Origin: JAGSOU01 sp049974865
GTDB taxonomy: Bacteria > Pseudomonadota > Alphaproteobacteria > Rhodobacterales > Rhodobacteraceae
Assembly: GCA_049974865.1 (NCBI GenBank)
Contig: JBNGCX010000006.1
Location: 1 to 64,000, forward strand
Direction: 5' to 3'
Length of the DNA stretch: 64,000 nucleotides
Part shown: positions 25,153 through 33,363 of the stretch, one piece after another
Layout: each line of letters starts with the position of its first letter
Numbering within the stretch: the stretch's first letter is position 1
The notes under the pieces: generated by a model
Databases searched by the model: none
Told to the model about the DNA's origin: nothing
The model's input: only the letters and a program-made list of their open reading frames with translations
Translations under genes and position numbers: made by a program

Positions 25153-26492
25153 CGCGGCCGGCGCGGCCACTCGGGGTGCATGTCGTCGATTACGTAGGGA
25201 TGGGCGTGGCGATAGCCCCCCGCGACCTTTTCCGCATCCGCCAGATGCGGATGATCGGCCGACAGGTCCGCATGAACATGGGGCAGATGCGCGGGCTGGC
25301 CCGCGGGCCAGAGCCGCAGCGCCAGCAGGGCGCAGGCGAGGCCCACGGCCCCCAGCCCCACCATGACCATCGGCACGCCCAGCGCCGACCCCGCCAGCCC
25401 CGCCACGGGGTAGGCAAACAGCCAGGTCGCGTGGGACAGCGCGAATTGCGCGGCGAAAAGCGGCGGGAGGTCTTCGGCCTGCGCTGACCGGCGCAAAAGC
25501 CGCCCGGCCGGGGTCATCACCGCCGACAGGCACAGGCCCAGCGCGAACCACAGCACCAGGAACAGGGGCCAGGCCGGCCAGCCGGCCAGCGCCACCCACA
25601 GCCCGGCCCCGACCATCAGCAGGCCCGCCACCGTGACCGCTGGCCCCATCACCGCGCGGTCCGCGCGTCGTTCCAGCAGCCGCGGCAGGGCCAGTGCGGC
25701 CAGCATCGAGCCCAGCCCGTAGGCCCCCAGCGCGACGGCCAGCGCCCGCTCCCCGCCGCCATAGGCGGACCGGGCGATGACCACGCTTTGCACCAGCACC
25801 ACCGCGCCCACCGCCGAAACGGTGCCGTTCAGCGCCAGCAGCCCGCGCAGGCGCGGGGTGGCCAGGTAGATGCGGATGCCCCGGGTCAGCCGCTCGCGGA
25901 ACGGGCGTTGCCTGCCGGGCCGGGCCGCGGGCACCGCCGCCGCACGGACCAGGGCCGCCGAAACCAGGAACCCGGCCACCGTACCGAAGAACAGCGTGTC
26001 GGCGGCCAGCACCGTCAGCAGCAGCCCCGCAAGCATCGGGCTGACGATGTTTTCCAGGTCATAGGCCAGACGCGACAGCGACAGCGCGCGGGTATAATCG
26101 CCCTCCTCGGGCAGCACGTCGGGGATCACCGCCTGGAAGGTCGGCGTGAAGGTGGCCGAGGCCGCCTGCAGTATGAAAACCGCCAGGTAGATCTGCCAGG
26201 CGGAGTCGATAAAGGGCAGGCTCAGCGCCGCGCAGGCCCGCACCAGGTCGGCCCCGATCATCACATGCTTGCGGTTCAGCCGCGCGACCACCGCATTGGC
26301 CACGGGCGACAGCCCCACATAGGCCACCATCTTGATGGTCAGCGCCAGCCCCAGGACGGTGCCGGCCCGTTCCCCCGCGATGTCGTAGGCCAAGAGGCCC
26401 AGCGCGATGGTCAGCAGCCCCGTGCCGAGCAGCGCCACCACCTGCGCGGCAAACAGCCGCGCGTAGGTCGGGTGGCTGAGCACGGCCAGCAT
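25149..26492 (-). CDS. MFS transporter with histidine-rich C-terminal tail
   Basis: This is a 447-residue polytopic protein of the major facilitator type related to EntS/MacroLide-exporter-like MFS members. About 12 hydrophobic segments are visible, with the cytoplasmic loop motif 'RLNRKHVMIGADLVRA' after the second helix. The final 46 residues leave the membrane domain and hold eight histidines plus several acidic residues, for example 'HLPHVHADLSADHPH' and 'RHAHPYVIDDMH', a plausible divalent-metal-binding tail. It follows hemF by six bases on the same strand, so the two are probably co-transcribed. The substrate is unknown; metal, siderophore or tetrapyrrole export are guesses from context. 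Confidence 0.85.
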   Translation of the reverse strand: MLAVLSHPTYARLFAAQVVALLGTGLLTIALGLLAYDIAGERAGTVLGLALTIKMVAYVGLSPVANAVVARLNRKHVMIGADLVRACAALSLPFIDSAWQIYLAVFILQAASATFTPTFQAVIPDVLPEEGDYTRALSLSRLAYDLENIVSPMLAGLLLTVLAADTLFFGTVAGFLVSAALVRAAAVPAARPGRQRPFRERLTRGIRIYLATPRLRGLLALNGTVSAVGAVVLVQSVVIARSAYGGGERALAVALGAYGLGSMLAALALPRLLERRADRAVMGPAVTVAGLLMVGAGLWVALAGWPAWPLFLVLWFALGLCLSAVMTPAGRLLRRSAQAEDLPPLFAAQFALSHATWLFAYPVAGLAGSALGVPMVMVGLGAVGLACALLALRLWPAGQPAHLPHVHADLSADHPHLADAEKVAGGYRHAHPYVIDDMHPEWPRRPR

Positions 26493-26498
26493 GGGCCG

Positions 26499-27389
26499 TC
26501 ACACCCACTTGGCCAGCGGCGGCAGGCTCATCAGCACGGCATTGGCGTCATGCCCGGTTGCGAGGCCGAACTTGGTGCCCCGGTCGTAGACCAGGTTGTA
26601 CTCGGCATAAAGCCCACGATGGACGAGTTGGGTCACCTTGTCTTCCTCGGTCCAGGGGGTGTTGCGGCGGCGCTCGGTCACCGGCACGAAGGCCGGCAGG
26701 AAGGCGCGGCCCACATCCTGGGTAAAGGCGAAATCGGCCTCCCAGTCGCCGGTGTTCAGATCGTCGTAGAAGATCCCGCCCACGCCCCGCGCCCGGTGGC
26801 GGTGGGGGATGTAGAAATATTCGTCCGCCCATTCCTTGAACCGCGCGTAGTAGGACGGGTCGTGCTTGTCACAGGCGGCCTGCAGCGCGGCGTGAAAGCT
26901 CTCGGTGTCCTCGTCATATTCGATGCAGGGGTTCAGGTCGGCGCCGCCGCCGAACCACCAGGCATTGGGCGTCCAGAACATCCGGGTGTTCATGTGCACC
27001 GCCGGCGTATGCGGGTTCTGCATATGCGCCACCAGGCTGATGCCGGAGGCCCAGAAGCGCGGATCGCTCTCCACCCCCGGCTTGCCACGCGCGGCCATGG
27101 CCTTCTGCGCCGGCTCACCCAGCGTGCCGTAGACGGTGGAGACGTTGACGCCCACCTTCTCGAACACCCGGCCGCCGCGCATCACGCTCATCAGGCCGCC
27201 GCCGGCATCCGCCCCGTCCTCGGAGGTCCGCGTGGTCTCGGTCACCTCGAAACGGCCGGCAGGCCGGTCGGCGAACGGCCCCTCGGTCTGGCTATCCTCC
27301 AGCGCCTCGAAGGCGGCGACGATGTCGTCGCGAAGCTGCCGGAACCAGGCGCTTGCGCGGGCCTTGCGGTCATCAAACGGGTCGGTCAT
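26499..27389 (-). CDS. hemF: Oxygen-dependent coproporphyrinogen III oxidase
   Basis: The enzyme oxidatively decarboxylates coproporphyrinogen III to protoporphyrinogen IX using O2. The protein has 296 residues from the ATG at 27389, which is preceded by GGAGGAGACC. Family landmarks are 'VNVSTVYGTL', 'VHMNTRMFW', 'WWFGGGADLNPCIEYDEDT' and 'RGVGGIFYDDLNTGDWEADF', and 'RGLYAEYNLVYDRGTKFGL' towards the end. The window also carries hemN for the anaerobic route. No FNR box was seen upstream of hemF, in keeping with aerobic use. Confidence 0.96.
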   Translation of the reverse strand: MTDPFDDRKARASAWFRQLRDDIVAAFEALEDSQTEGPFADRPAGRFEVTETTRTSEDGADAGGGLMSVMRGGRVFEKVGVNVSTVYGTLGEPAQKAMAARGKPGVESDPRFWASGISLVAHMQNPHTPAVHMNTRMFWTPNAWWFGGGADLNPCIEYDEDTESFHAALQAACDKHDPSYYARFKEWADEYFYIPHRHRARGVGGIFYDDLNTGDWEADFAFTQDVGRAFLPAFVPVTERRRNTPWTEEDKVTQLVHRGLYAEYNLVYDRGTKFGLATGHDANAVLMSLPPLAKWV

Positions 27390-27506
27390 GCGGGTCTCCT
27401 CCGGTGTTGGGCTTGGCCTAGCAGGTTTGGCAAAACCCCGCCAGCGCGCTTTGTGATCCGCCCGCGCAGGCGTATATCTGGAGACACGCCGTCTAGGAGC
27501 CCGCCC

Positions 27507-27896
27507 ATGCGCCGCCTGATCCTGCTGCTTCTGCTGCCGCTGGCCGCCTGCGCCACCCCGCGCGAGCAATGCGAACGCGCCGCGACCGAGGATCAGCGGA
27601 TCATCGACGCGTTGATCGTGGAGACCGAGCAGAATATCGCCCGCGGCTACCGGCTGGAACGCGAGACACATACCCGCCCACGCCTGACCTTCTGCTACGG
27701 CCACCACCGCTATCACGACAGGTTCGGCATGATGTTCTGCGACACCACCGAAACCGTGGTGACCGAGCGCCCCGTGGCCATCGATGTCAAGGAAGAACGC
27801 GCCAAGCTGGCCTCGCTCAAGGCCAAGCGCCCCGAGGTCGCCCGCCGCGCGGCACGGAATCTGGCCGCCTGCCGCGCGCGGTTCCCCGAAACTTAA
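27507..27896 (+). CDS. Small lipoprotein of unknown function
   Basis: This is a 129-residue protein with a lipoprotein signal peptide MRRLILLLLLPLAAC, the lipid-bearing cysteine being residue 15. The mature part is mostly helical and charged, with a central 'FCYGHHRYHDRFGMMFC' segment in which two cysteines flank several His and Tyr residues, a possible disulfide or metal site. A TAGGAGCCC ribosome site precedes the ATG. It is divergent from hemF, and its stop overlaps the stop of the convergent SDR gene. I do not recognise a named family. Confidence 0.8.
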   Translation: MRRLILLLLLPLAACATPREQCERAATEDQRIIDALIVETEQNIARGYRLERETHTRPRLTFCYGHHRYHDRFGMMFCDTTETVVTERPVAIDVKEERAKLASLKAKRPEVARRAARNLAACRARFPET

Positions 27897-28702
27897 TGCG
27901 CCGGGGCCGTGACCGGGTCGAGCAGGGTGCGCCCGCCATCCACGGTCATGATCTGCCCGGTCATAAAGGACGAGCCTTCCGAGGCCAGGAACTGCACCGC
28001 CTCGGCCACCTCGCCAGGACGGGCGATGCGCGACAACGGCGTGTGCTCCTTGATGTCCGAGCGGAACTCGGAATGTTCTTTCAGCGTGCTCTTCAGGCTG
28101 GCGCTCATGACCGAGCCGAAAGCGACCGCGTTCACGCGGATCCGATGCGGTGCCAGTGCCACGGCCAGTGACCGCGTCATCTGGTCCAGCGCCGCGGTGC
28201 TGACCGAATAACCCAGCAACTCGGGATGGGTGCGCCGCGCCGCAATGGAGGACAGGTTGACGATGGCGCCGAGGCTGCCCTCTTCCTGGCCGTCCTCTTC
28301 GCCCTGCTTGATGAAGCGCTTGGCGACAAGCTGGCTGAGGCGCAGGCTGGTCATCAGGTTCTGTTGCAGCAGCTGCTCCACCGCGTCGTCGTCGGGGTTC
28401 AGCGGGTCCGAAGGGATCATCTGGCGGCTGGCATTGACCAGGATGTCCACCCGCTCGAACGCGTCGATGGTGGCCGACAGCAGGTTCGCCTGGGTCAGCC
28501 GCTCGCGCAGGTCGCCCGCGTAGTAGCGGACATTGCCGTCCTTCTCGGCATCCTTGCCCAGCTGATCCTTGAGACCCTCCTCGTCCATGTCAGCGAACAT
28601 GACATTTGCATCGTGGTCGGCGAAATGGCGCGCGATGGCCAGACCGACGCCATTGGCCGCCCCGGTGACGATGGCGGTCTTGCCCGCGATCGAAAAACTC
28701 AT
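27893..28702 (-). CDS. Short-chain dehydrogenase/reductase-family protein, divergent active site
   Basis: This is a 269-residue Rossmann-fold protein of the classical SDR type. The cofactor motif TGAANGVG (13-20) is normal, and D61-like 'AGDL' and the C-terminal 'PGEVAEAVQFLASEGSSFMTGQIMTVDGG' region are typical of FabG-like SDRs. The catalytic motif is altered: Ser152 and Tyr165 are in place, but the YxxxK lysine is Thr169 (YSVST), and the NNAG motif reads VNAS. It may be weakly active, have a displaced proton relay, or have a non-catalytic role. It lies downstream of rsmC on the same strand with a 40-base gap. Confidence 0.87.
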   Translation of the reverse strand: MSFSIAGKTAIVTGAANGVGLAIARHFADHDANVMFADMDEEGLKDQLGKDAEKDGNVRYYAGDLRERLTQANLLSATIDAFERVDILVNASRQMIPSDPLNPDDDAVEQLLQQNLMTSLRLSQLVAKRFIKQGEEDGQEEGSLGAIVNLSSIAARRTHPELLGYSVSTAALDQMTRSLAVALAPHRIRVNAVAFGSVMSASLKSTLKEHSEFRSDIKEHTPLSRIARPGEVAEAVQFLASEGSSFMTGQIMTVDGGRTLLDPVTAPAH

Positions 28703-28742
28703 GGAACACTCCCCTGATTCTTGCCCCGGACTCTAGGCGGTT

Positions 28743-29747
28743 TCAGCGCCGCCCGCGAGACGGCGCCTTGGGCCGGGCGGCGCGGATCACCTTGAACCCG
28801 GGATCGCCGCCGATTTCATCGACCTCCAGGAACAGCTCGCCCAGAATCCGCTCGTAGGGCAGGTGCCGATTGGCCACGGCATAAAGGGCGCCCGACCGCC
28901 CCAGGATGCGCGCCGCGTTCGACAGGAAGGCCTGCCCCAGCGCCGGGTCGGCTGCGCGTCCGGTATGGAACGGCGGGTTGGTGATCACCGCGTCAAAGGG
29001 CGTGCCCGGATCGAACCGCGTGGCATCGGCCCAGTGGAACCGCGCGCGCGGGTCGGTGACGTTTTCGCGGGCGCAGGCCAGCGCGTCGAAATCCGCCTCG
29101 ACGAGGTGCAGCTCGGTGATACCGGGATGAGCGGCCAGCGCGCGCACGGCAAGGTATCCCCAGCCGGCGCCCAGATCCGCCACCCGGCCCTTCAGCTTGG
29201 CCGGCAGGGCGTCGGCCAGCAGGGCCGAGCCGCGATCCACCGCATCGGCCGAGAATACGCCGGGGCGGGTGCGGAACCCGTCGGGCAGGGTTTTCGGCGC
29301 GCCGGCCCAGTCGGCAAAGGCTGCCGGGTCCGCCTTCAGCGCAAAGATCTTGCCATGCGCCTTGGACAGCGGCGCGGCCACCTCGGCGCGCTTGCGGCAA
29401 TCCTTCAGCAGACTGTCGATCCCGTCGGTCTTGGCCCCGTCGACGATCACCGGCCCTCCGGTGACCAGCGCCACCGCCTCGGCCAGCAGGGCGCGGGCCT
29501 TGTCCTTGGCGCGGGGCACGAACAGCACGGCCGCGGCGAAACCGCCCTCGGGCGCGACTCGCACCTCATAGCCGCGCGCGGCCCAGGCATCGTGATCGGG
29601 CTTGAAGCCCTGGACGATCTGCACCCGCTCGGCGGGCAGCGCGGACAGGTCGGCGTCGGCCGCCGGGCCGAACACGGCGATGCGGCCCTCGTCGGGCAGC
29701 GACACGGCGCCGGAATCCAGCGCAAGGGTCAAACGGGACTGGCGCAT
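28743..29747 (-). CDS. rsmC: 16S rRNA (guanine1207-N2)-methyltransferase-like protein
   Basis: This is a 334-residue protein with two class I methyltransferase-like halves, as in RsmC. The N-terminal half (about 1-150) is degenerate. The C-terminal half holds the S-adenosylmethionine site 'GRVADLGAGWGYLAVRAL' (about 187-204) and the catalytic NPPF motif in 'DAVITNPPFHTG' (about 253-264). The expected reaction is N2-methylation of a 16S rRNA guanine. It follows clpS by 16 bases on the same strand. Confidence 0.87.
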   Translation of the reverse strand: MRQSRLTLALDSGAVSLPDEGRIAVFGPAADADLSALPAERVQIVQGFKPDHDAWAARGYEVRVAPEGGFAAAVLFVPRAKDKARALLAEAVALVTGGPVIVDGAKTDGIDSLLKDCRKRAEVAAPLSKAHGKIFALKADPAAFADWAGAPKTLPDGFRTRPGVFSADAVDRGSALLADALPAKLKGRVADLGAGWGYLAVRALAAHPGITELHLVEADFDALACARENVTDPRARFHWADATRFDPGTPFDAVITNPPFHTGRAADPALGQAFLSNAARILGRSGALYAVANRHLPYERILGELFLEVDEIGGDPGFKVIRAARPKAPSRGRR

Positions 29748-29763
29748 GGGCGGGCGGCGGGCC

Positions 29764-30087
29764 CTATTCCTTTTCCATGGTGCATTGCAGCGGGTGCTGG
29801 TGGCGGCGCGAAAAATCCATCACCTGCGCGACCTTGGTCTCGGCCACCTCGAAGGAAAACACACCGACCACGGCGACGCCCTTCTTGTGCACGGTCAGCA
29901 TAATCTCGAAGGCCTGCGCGTGGCTCATGCCGAAGAAGCGCTCCAGCACATGCACGACGAATTCCATCGGCGTGTAGTCGTCGTTCAGCAGCAGGACCTT
30001 GTAAAGCGGCGGGCGCGCCGTCTTGGGCCGGGTCTTGGTGATGACGCCGGTCTCCTCATCGCCCTGGTCCTGCTTGTCGGACATCAT
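29764..30087 (-). CDS. clpS: ATP-dependent Clp protease adaptor ClpS
   Basis: ClpS delivers N-degron substrates to ClpAP. The protein has 107-108 residues. The core 'PPLYKVLLLNDDYTPMEFVV' contains the Asn-Asp-Asp pair of the N-end residue pocket, followed by 'FFGMSHAQAFEIMLTVHKKG' and 'FEVAETKVAQV'. Tandem ATGs at 30087 and 30084 are both possible starts. The upstream frame is open, but its translation is not ClpS-like. It heads the likely clpS-rsmC-SDR unit. Confidence 0.95.
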   Translation of the reverse strand: MMSDKQDQGDEETGVITKTRPKTARPPLYKVLLLNDDYTPMEFVVHVLERFFGMSHAQAFEIMLTVHKKGVAVVGVFSFEVAETKVAQVMDFSRRHQHPLQCTMEKE

Positions 30088-30215
30088 GACATGGCTTCGG
30101 GTCAGCACGTGCGCGCTCCAAGAATTCCTGATGGTATCGGCCTGGACCCGTTTATATAAGCGGCGGGCCGCCCGTGAAAAGGGGGCGGCGACCAGCGGCC
30201 GGGAAAGCGGGGAAA

Positions 30216-30917
30216 ATGGCACAGGCACCAACGACCATCGGCTTCGATGCGGACGACACGCTCTGGCAGAACGAGCAGTTCTTCCGCATGACGCAGGAGC
30301 GATTCGCCGAGCTGCTGGCCGATTTCGCCGATCCCGACCACTTGATGGAGCGCCTGCTGGCCGCCGAGAAGCGCAATCTCGGCCATTACGGCTTTGGCGT
30401 GAAGGGCTTCGTGTTGTCGATGATCGAGACCGCGATCGAGGTCACCGAGGAGCGCGTGCCGGCCAGCGTGATCCACAACCTGCTGCGCGCGGGACAGGAC
30501 ATGCTGCAGCACCCGATTCACCTGCTGCCCCATGCCCGCGCGGCGATCGAGGCGCTGGCCGATGGGTACCACCTTCTTCTGATCACGAAGGGCGATCTGC
30601 TGGACCAGGAGCGAAAGCTCGCGCAATCGGGGCTGGGAGAGCTGTTCGACGGGGTCGAGATCGTGTCGCACAAGACGCCCGCCATCTATCACGAGGTCTT
30701 CACGCGCCATGGCGAGGGGCCGTCCCGCGCCCTCATGGTGGGCAACTCGCTCCGCTCCGACGTGATCCCGGCGATCGAGGCCGGCGCCTGGGGCATTTAC
30801 GTGCCCCACAGCCTGACTTGGGAGCTGGAACGGGCCGATCCGCCCAAGGGCCACGCCCGCTATCACGAGTTGACGGATTTGGGCGCCCTTCCCGACCTGG
30901 TCGCCGCGCTCGGCTAA
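30216..30917 (+). CDS. HAD-superfamily hydrolase
   Basis: This is a 233-residue soluble phosphatase-like protein. Motif I is FDADDTLW near the N-terminus (nucleophile Asp and the Asp two residues later), motif II is LLITKGD, and motifs III/IV include 'MVGNSLRSDVIPAIEAGAWG'. A helical cap lies between motifs I and II. The ATG at 30216 follows GGGGAAA; the reading frame extends upstream to a GTG but without HAD-like sequence. The substrate is unknown; it resembles the uncharacterised phosphoglycolate phosphatase-like group. Confidence 0.85.
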   Translation: MAQAPTTIGFDADDTLWQNEQFFRMTQERFAELLADFADPDHLMERLLAAEKRNLGHYGFGVKGFVLSMIETAIEVTEERVPASVIHNLLRAGQDMLQHPIHLLPHARAAIEALADGYHLLLITKGDLLDQERKLAQSGLGELFDGVEIVSHKTPAIYHEVFTRHGEGPSRALMVGNSLRSDVIPAIEAGAWGIYVPHSLTWELERADPPKGHARYHELTDLGALPDLVAALG

Positions 30918-31093
30918 CATCTGGTAGCGGGTCCGCCCCCCGCCCCCAGATTTGGATCGGGCACCTCAACTCCTTGCGGAAACATATTGAAACAAGGGTG
31001 TTTTCTCGCTCCCCACCCTGTGTTAACCTTGAGATAACAAAGAAAAGCCGACCGGAAAAATCCGGCGGCACGAGGCAGAAAAAGGCAAGTGAC

Positions 31094-32506
31094 GTGCAGA
31101 ACTTGGGACAGTGCGTCCGGATCGGGCTGTATTTCGTAGTCACCGCGTTTGTTGTTGCGTTTTCACTCACCGGGGCGCAGGCCGCCCCCTATGCGGCGAT
31201 GGTGGTCGACGCCCGTACGGGCGAGGTGCTGCATTCGCGCAATGCCGATACCCGGCTGCATCCCGCCTCGCTGACCAAGATGATGACCCTCTACATCGCC
31301 TTCGAGGCGGTGGAGAACGGCGAGATCTCGCTCGACACCAAGGTCCGCATCTCGCGCAACGCAGCCTCCGAGCCGCCGTCGAAACTGGGGTTGAAGTCTG
31401 GCCAGCGCATCGCCCTGCGCTACCTGATCCGGGCCGCGGCGGTGAAATCGGCCAATGACGCGGCCACCGCCATCGGCGAGGCGATCGAGGGCAGCGAGGC
31501 CGCCTTCGCCCGCCGCATGAACCGCACGGCCAAGGCCCTGGGGATGAGCCGCACCACCTTCAAGAACGCCAACGGCCTGACCGAGGAGGGGCACCTGTCG
31601 ACCGCGCGCGACATGACCACGCTGGGCCGGCACCTGTTCTACGACTATCCCGATTACTACAACCTGTTCTCGCGCCGCACGACCGACGCCGGGATGCGCG
31701 AGGTGGCCAACACCAACCGCCGTCTGCTGAACGCCTATCGCGGCGCCGACGGGATCAAGACCGGCTATACCCGCGCCGCGGGCTTCAACCTCGTCGCCTC
31801 GGCCGAGCGCGGCGGCGTGCGGATCATCGCCACCGTCTTCGGCGGCCTGTCCTCGGCCACCCGCAACGCCCGCGTGGCCGAGTTGTTGGACATGGGGTTC
31901 CAGCGCGCGCCGAAACGCGTGGCGGTGCGCAAGCCGGCCCGGCCGCCCTATATCGGCCACAGCGATGTCGCCGGCAAAACCATCAGGCTGGTCCGCACGG
32001 TGCAAAGCTCGCCCCGCCCCAGGGCGCGCCCCGTGGCCGAGCCCCCGCAGGAACTGCTGGTCGCGATGCAGGACGAGATCCAGCAGGCCGTGACCGAGGC
32101 CAACACGGCGGCGGCCGCCGCCGTCGACACTACCCCGCCGCGCCGGCCTACCGTCGCGGAGGCCGAAATCGATGCGCCGAAACCGCGCCCGGCCGAGTTG
32201 CGCCTCGCCTCTGTCGAGACAGCCCCGCAGCAGCCCGAGGTCGTCACCCGCATGTCCTCTTCCGGCGGGCGGCACTGGGGCATCAATGTCGGGCGCTACC
32301 CGACCCGCTACCAGGCCGAGCGCATGCTTCTCTCCACGGCGCTGCAGGAACTGGGGGCGCTGGACGAGGCGCTGCGCAAGGTGGTGCAGAACAGCCGCGG
32401 CTTCGAGGCGAATTTCGTGGGCATGACCCGGGAACAGGCCGCCCTGGCCTGCCGCCGGCTGGAAGCCCGCGGCGCCGATTGCAGCACCTTCGGCCCGAAA
32501 TCCTGA
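31094..32506 (+). CDS. D-alanyl-D-alanine carboxypeptidase with C-terminal SPOR domain
   Basis: This is a 470-residue exported penicillin-binding protein of the PBP5/6 (DacA/DacC) class that trims the terminal D-Ala from peptidoglycan stem peptides. The GTG at 31094 gives a signal peptide ending ...LTGAQA. Active-site motifs are SLTK in 'PASLTKMMTLY' (about 58), SAN in 'KSANDAAT' (about 118) and KTG in 'GIKTGYTRAAG' (about 220). After a Pro/Ala/Arg-rich linker (about 280-390) comes a SPOR-like domain (about 395-470, 'WGINVGRYPTRYQAERML') expected to bind denuded glycans at the septum. SPOR attachment is known in alphaproteobacterial carboxypeptidases. No ATG start is available in this frame. 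Confidence 0.92.
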   Translation: MQNLGQCVRIGLYFVVTAFVVAFSLTGAQAAPYAAMVVDARTGEVLHSRNADTRLHPASLTKMMTLYIAFEAVENGEISLDTKVRISRNAASEPPSKLGLKSGQRIALRYLIRAAAVKSANDAATAIGEAIEGSEAAFARRMNRTAKALGMSRTTFKNANGLTEEGHLSTARDMTTLGRHLFYDYPDYYNLFSRRTTDAGMREVANTNRRLLNAYRGADGIKTGYTRAAGFNLVASAERGGVRIIATVFGGLSSATRNARVAELLDMGFQRAPKRVAVRKPARPPYIGHSDVAGKTIRLVRTVQSSPRPRARPVAEPPQELLVAMQDEIQQAVTEANTAAAAAVDTTPPRRPTVAEAEIDAPKPRPAELRLASVETAPQQPEVVTRMSSSGGRHWGINVGRYPTRYQAERMLLSTALQELGALDEALRKVVQNSRGFEANFVGMTREQAALACRRLEARGADCSTFGPKS

Positions 32507-32510
32507 GCCC

Positions 32511-33197
32511 ATGACCGATTACCTTTTCCCGCCGGCGCCTCCGTCGGCCCTGCCCGTGGTCGGCGAAACGGCACTGTTCCCGGTGCGGCGCATCTTCTGC
32601 GTGGGCCGCAACTACGCCGAGCATGCCCGCGAGATGGGCAACGACACGCGCGAACCGCCCTTCTTTTTCACCAAGCCGGCCGATGCGCTGGTGACGGGCG
32701 ACGCGCGCATCCCCTTCCCGCCCGCCACAGCCGATCTGCATCACGAGGCCGAACTGGTCGTCGCCATCGGGCGTGGCGGGCAGGACATCGCCGCAGGCGC
32801 CGCGCTGGAGCATGTCTGGGGCTATGCCCCCGGCAACGACCTGACCCGGCGCGACCTGCAGGCGCAGGCCAAGGCGATGCGCCGCCCCTGGGACATGGCC
32901 AAGGCCTTCGACGACTCCGCCATCTGCGGGGCGCTGCGCCCGGTGTCCGAGGTCGGCCATCCGGCGACCGGCCGGATCACCGCCCGCGTCAACGGCACGC
33001 TGCGCCAGGACGGCGACCTGTCCGAGATGATCTGGCCCGTGGCCGACATCGTCACGTATCTGTCCGCGATGGTGGCCCTGGCACCGGGCGACCTGATCTA
33101 TACCGGCACGCCCGCAGGCGTCGGCGCGCTGGCGCGCGGGGACCGCTGCACGGTGGAGATCGAGGGGCTGGGCGCCGTGACCACCGAGCTCGCCTGA
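32511..33197 (+). CDS. Fumarylacetoacetate hydrolase family protein
   Basis: This is a 228-residue single-domain FAH-family enzyme. The metal-binding and catalytic pattern is visible in 'FCVGRNYAEHAREMG', 'FFFTKPADALV', 'LHHEAELVVAIG' and 'GYAPGNDLTRRDLQ'; the C-terminal 'GDLIYTGTPAGVG' is conserved. Members cleave C-C bonds of 3-fumarylpyruvate, acylpyruvates or decarboxylate oxaloacetate. The substrate cannot be chosen from sequence. It follows the carboxypeptidase gene by four bases and is convergent with ccoS. Confidence 0.9.
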   Translation: MTDYLFPPAPPSALPVVGETALFPVRRIFCVGRNYAEHAREMGNDTREPPFFFTKPADALVTGDARIPFPPATADLHHEAELVVAIGRGGQDIAAGAALEHVWGYAPGNDLTRRDLQAQAKAMRRPWDMAKAFDDSAICGALRPVSEVGHPATGRITARVNGTLRQDGDLSEMIWPVADIVTYLSAMVALAPGDLIYTGTPAGVGALARGDRCTVEIEGLGAVTTELA

Positions 33198-33200
33198 GCC

Positions 33201-33359
33201 TCACGGCTTGGGGTGGTCGTCCCAGTCGTCGCTGAGGATGCGATGCTTGTCGCCCTCGGGATCGTCGAACTGGCGGGTCCTCAGCGCCCAGAAGAACGCC
33301 GCCAGACCCAGCCCGCCCAGGAACAGCGAGATCGGGATCAGGTAGACGAGCGTTTCCAT
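33201..33359 (-). CDS. ccoS: cbb3-type cytochrome oxidase assembly protein CcoS
   Basis: This is a 52-residue protein, METLVYLIPISLFLGGLGLA and onward, with one transmembrane helix (about 5-25) and the family's short acidic tail 'QFDDPEGDKHRILSDDWDD'. CcoS is needed, with CcoI, for cofactor insertion in cbb3 oxidase. It is the last gene of ccoGHIS, four bases after ccoI, and ends three bases from the stop of the convergent FAH gene. Length and tail match the family. Confidence 0.93.
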   Translation of the reverse strand: METLVYLIPISLFLGGLGLAAFFWALRTRQFDDPEGDKHRILSDDWDDHPKP

Positions 33360-33363
33360 TCTC

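Noticed and set aside
23051..27389. The cluster hemC, hemE, hemF taken as part of a photosynthesis gene cluster.
   Set aside because: No bch, crt biosynthesis or puf genes are present, and the CrtC-like gene at 10278-11315 belongs to the AttH group linked to an ABC transporter.
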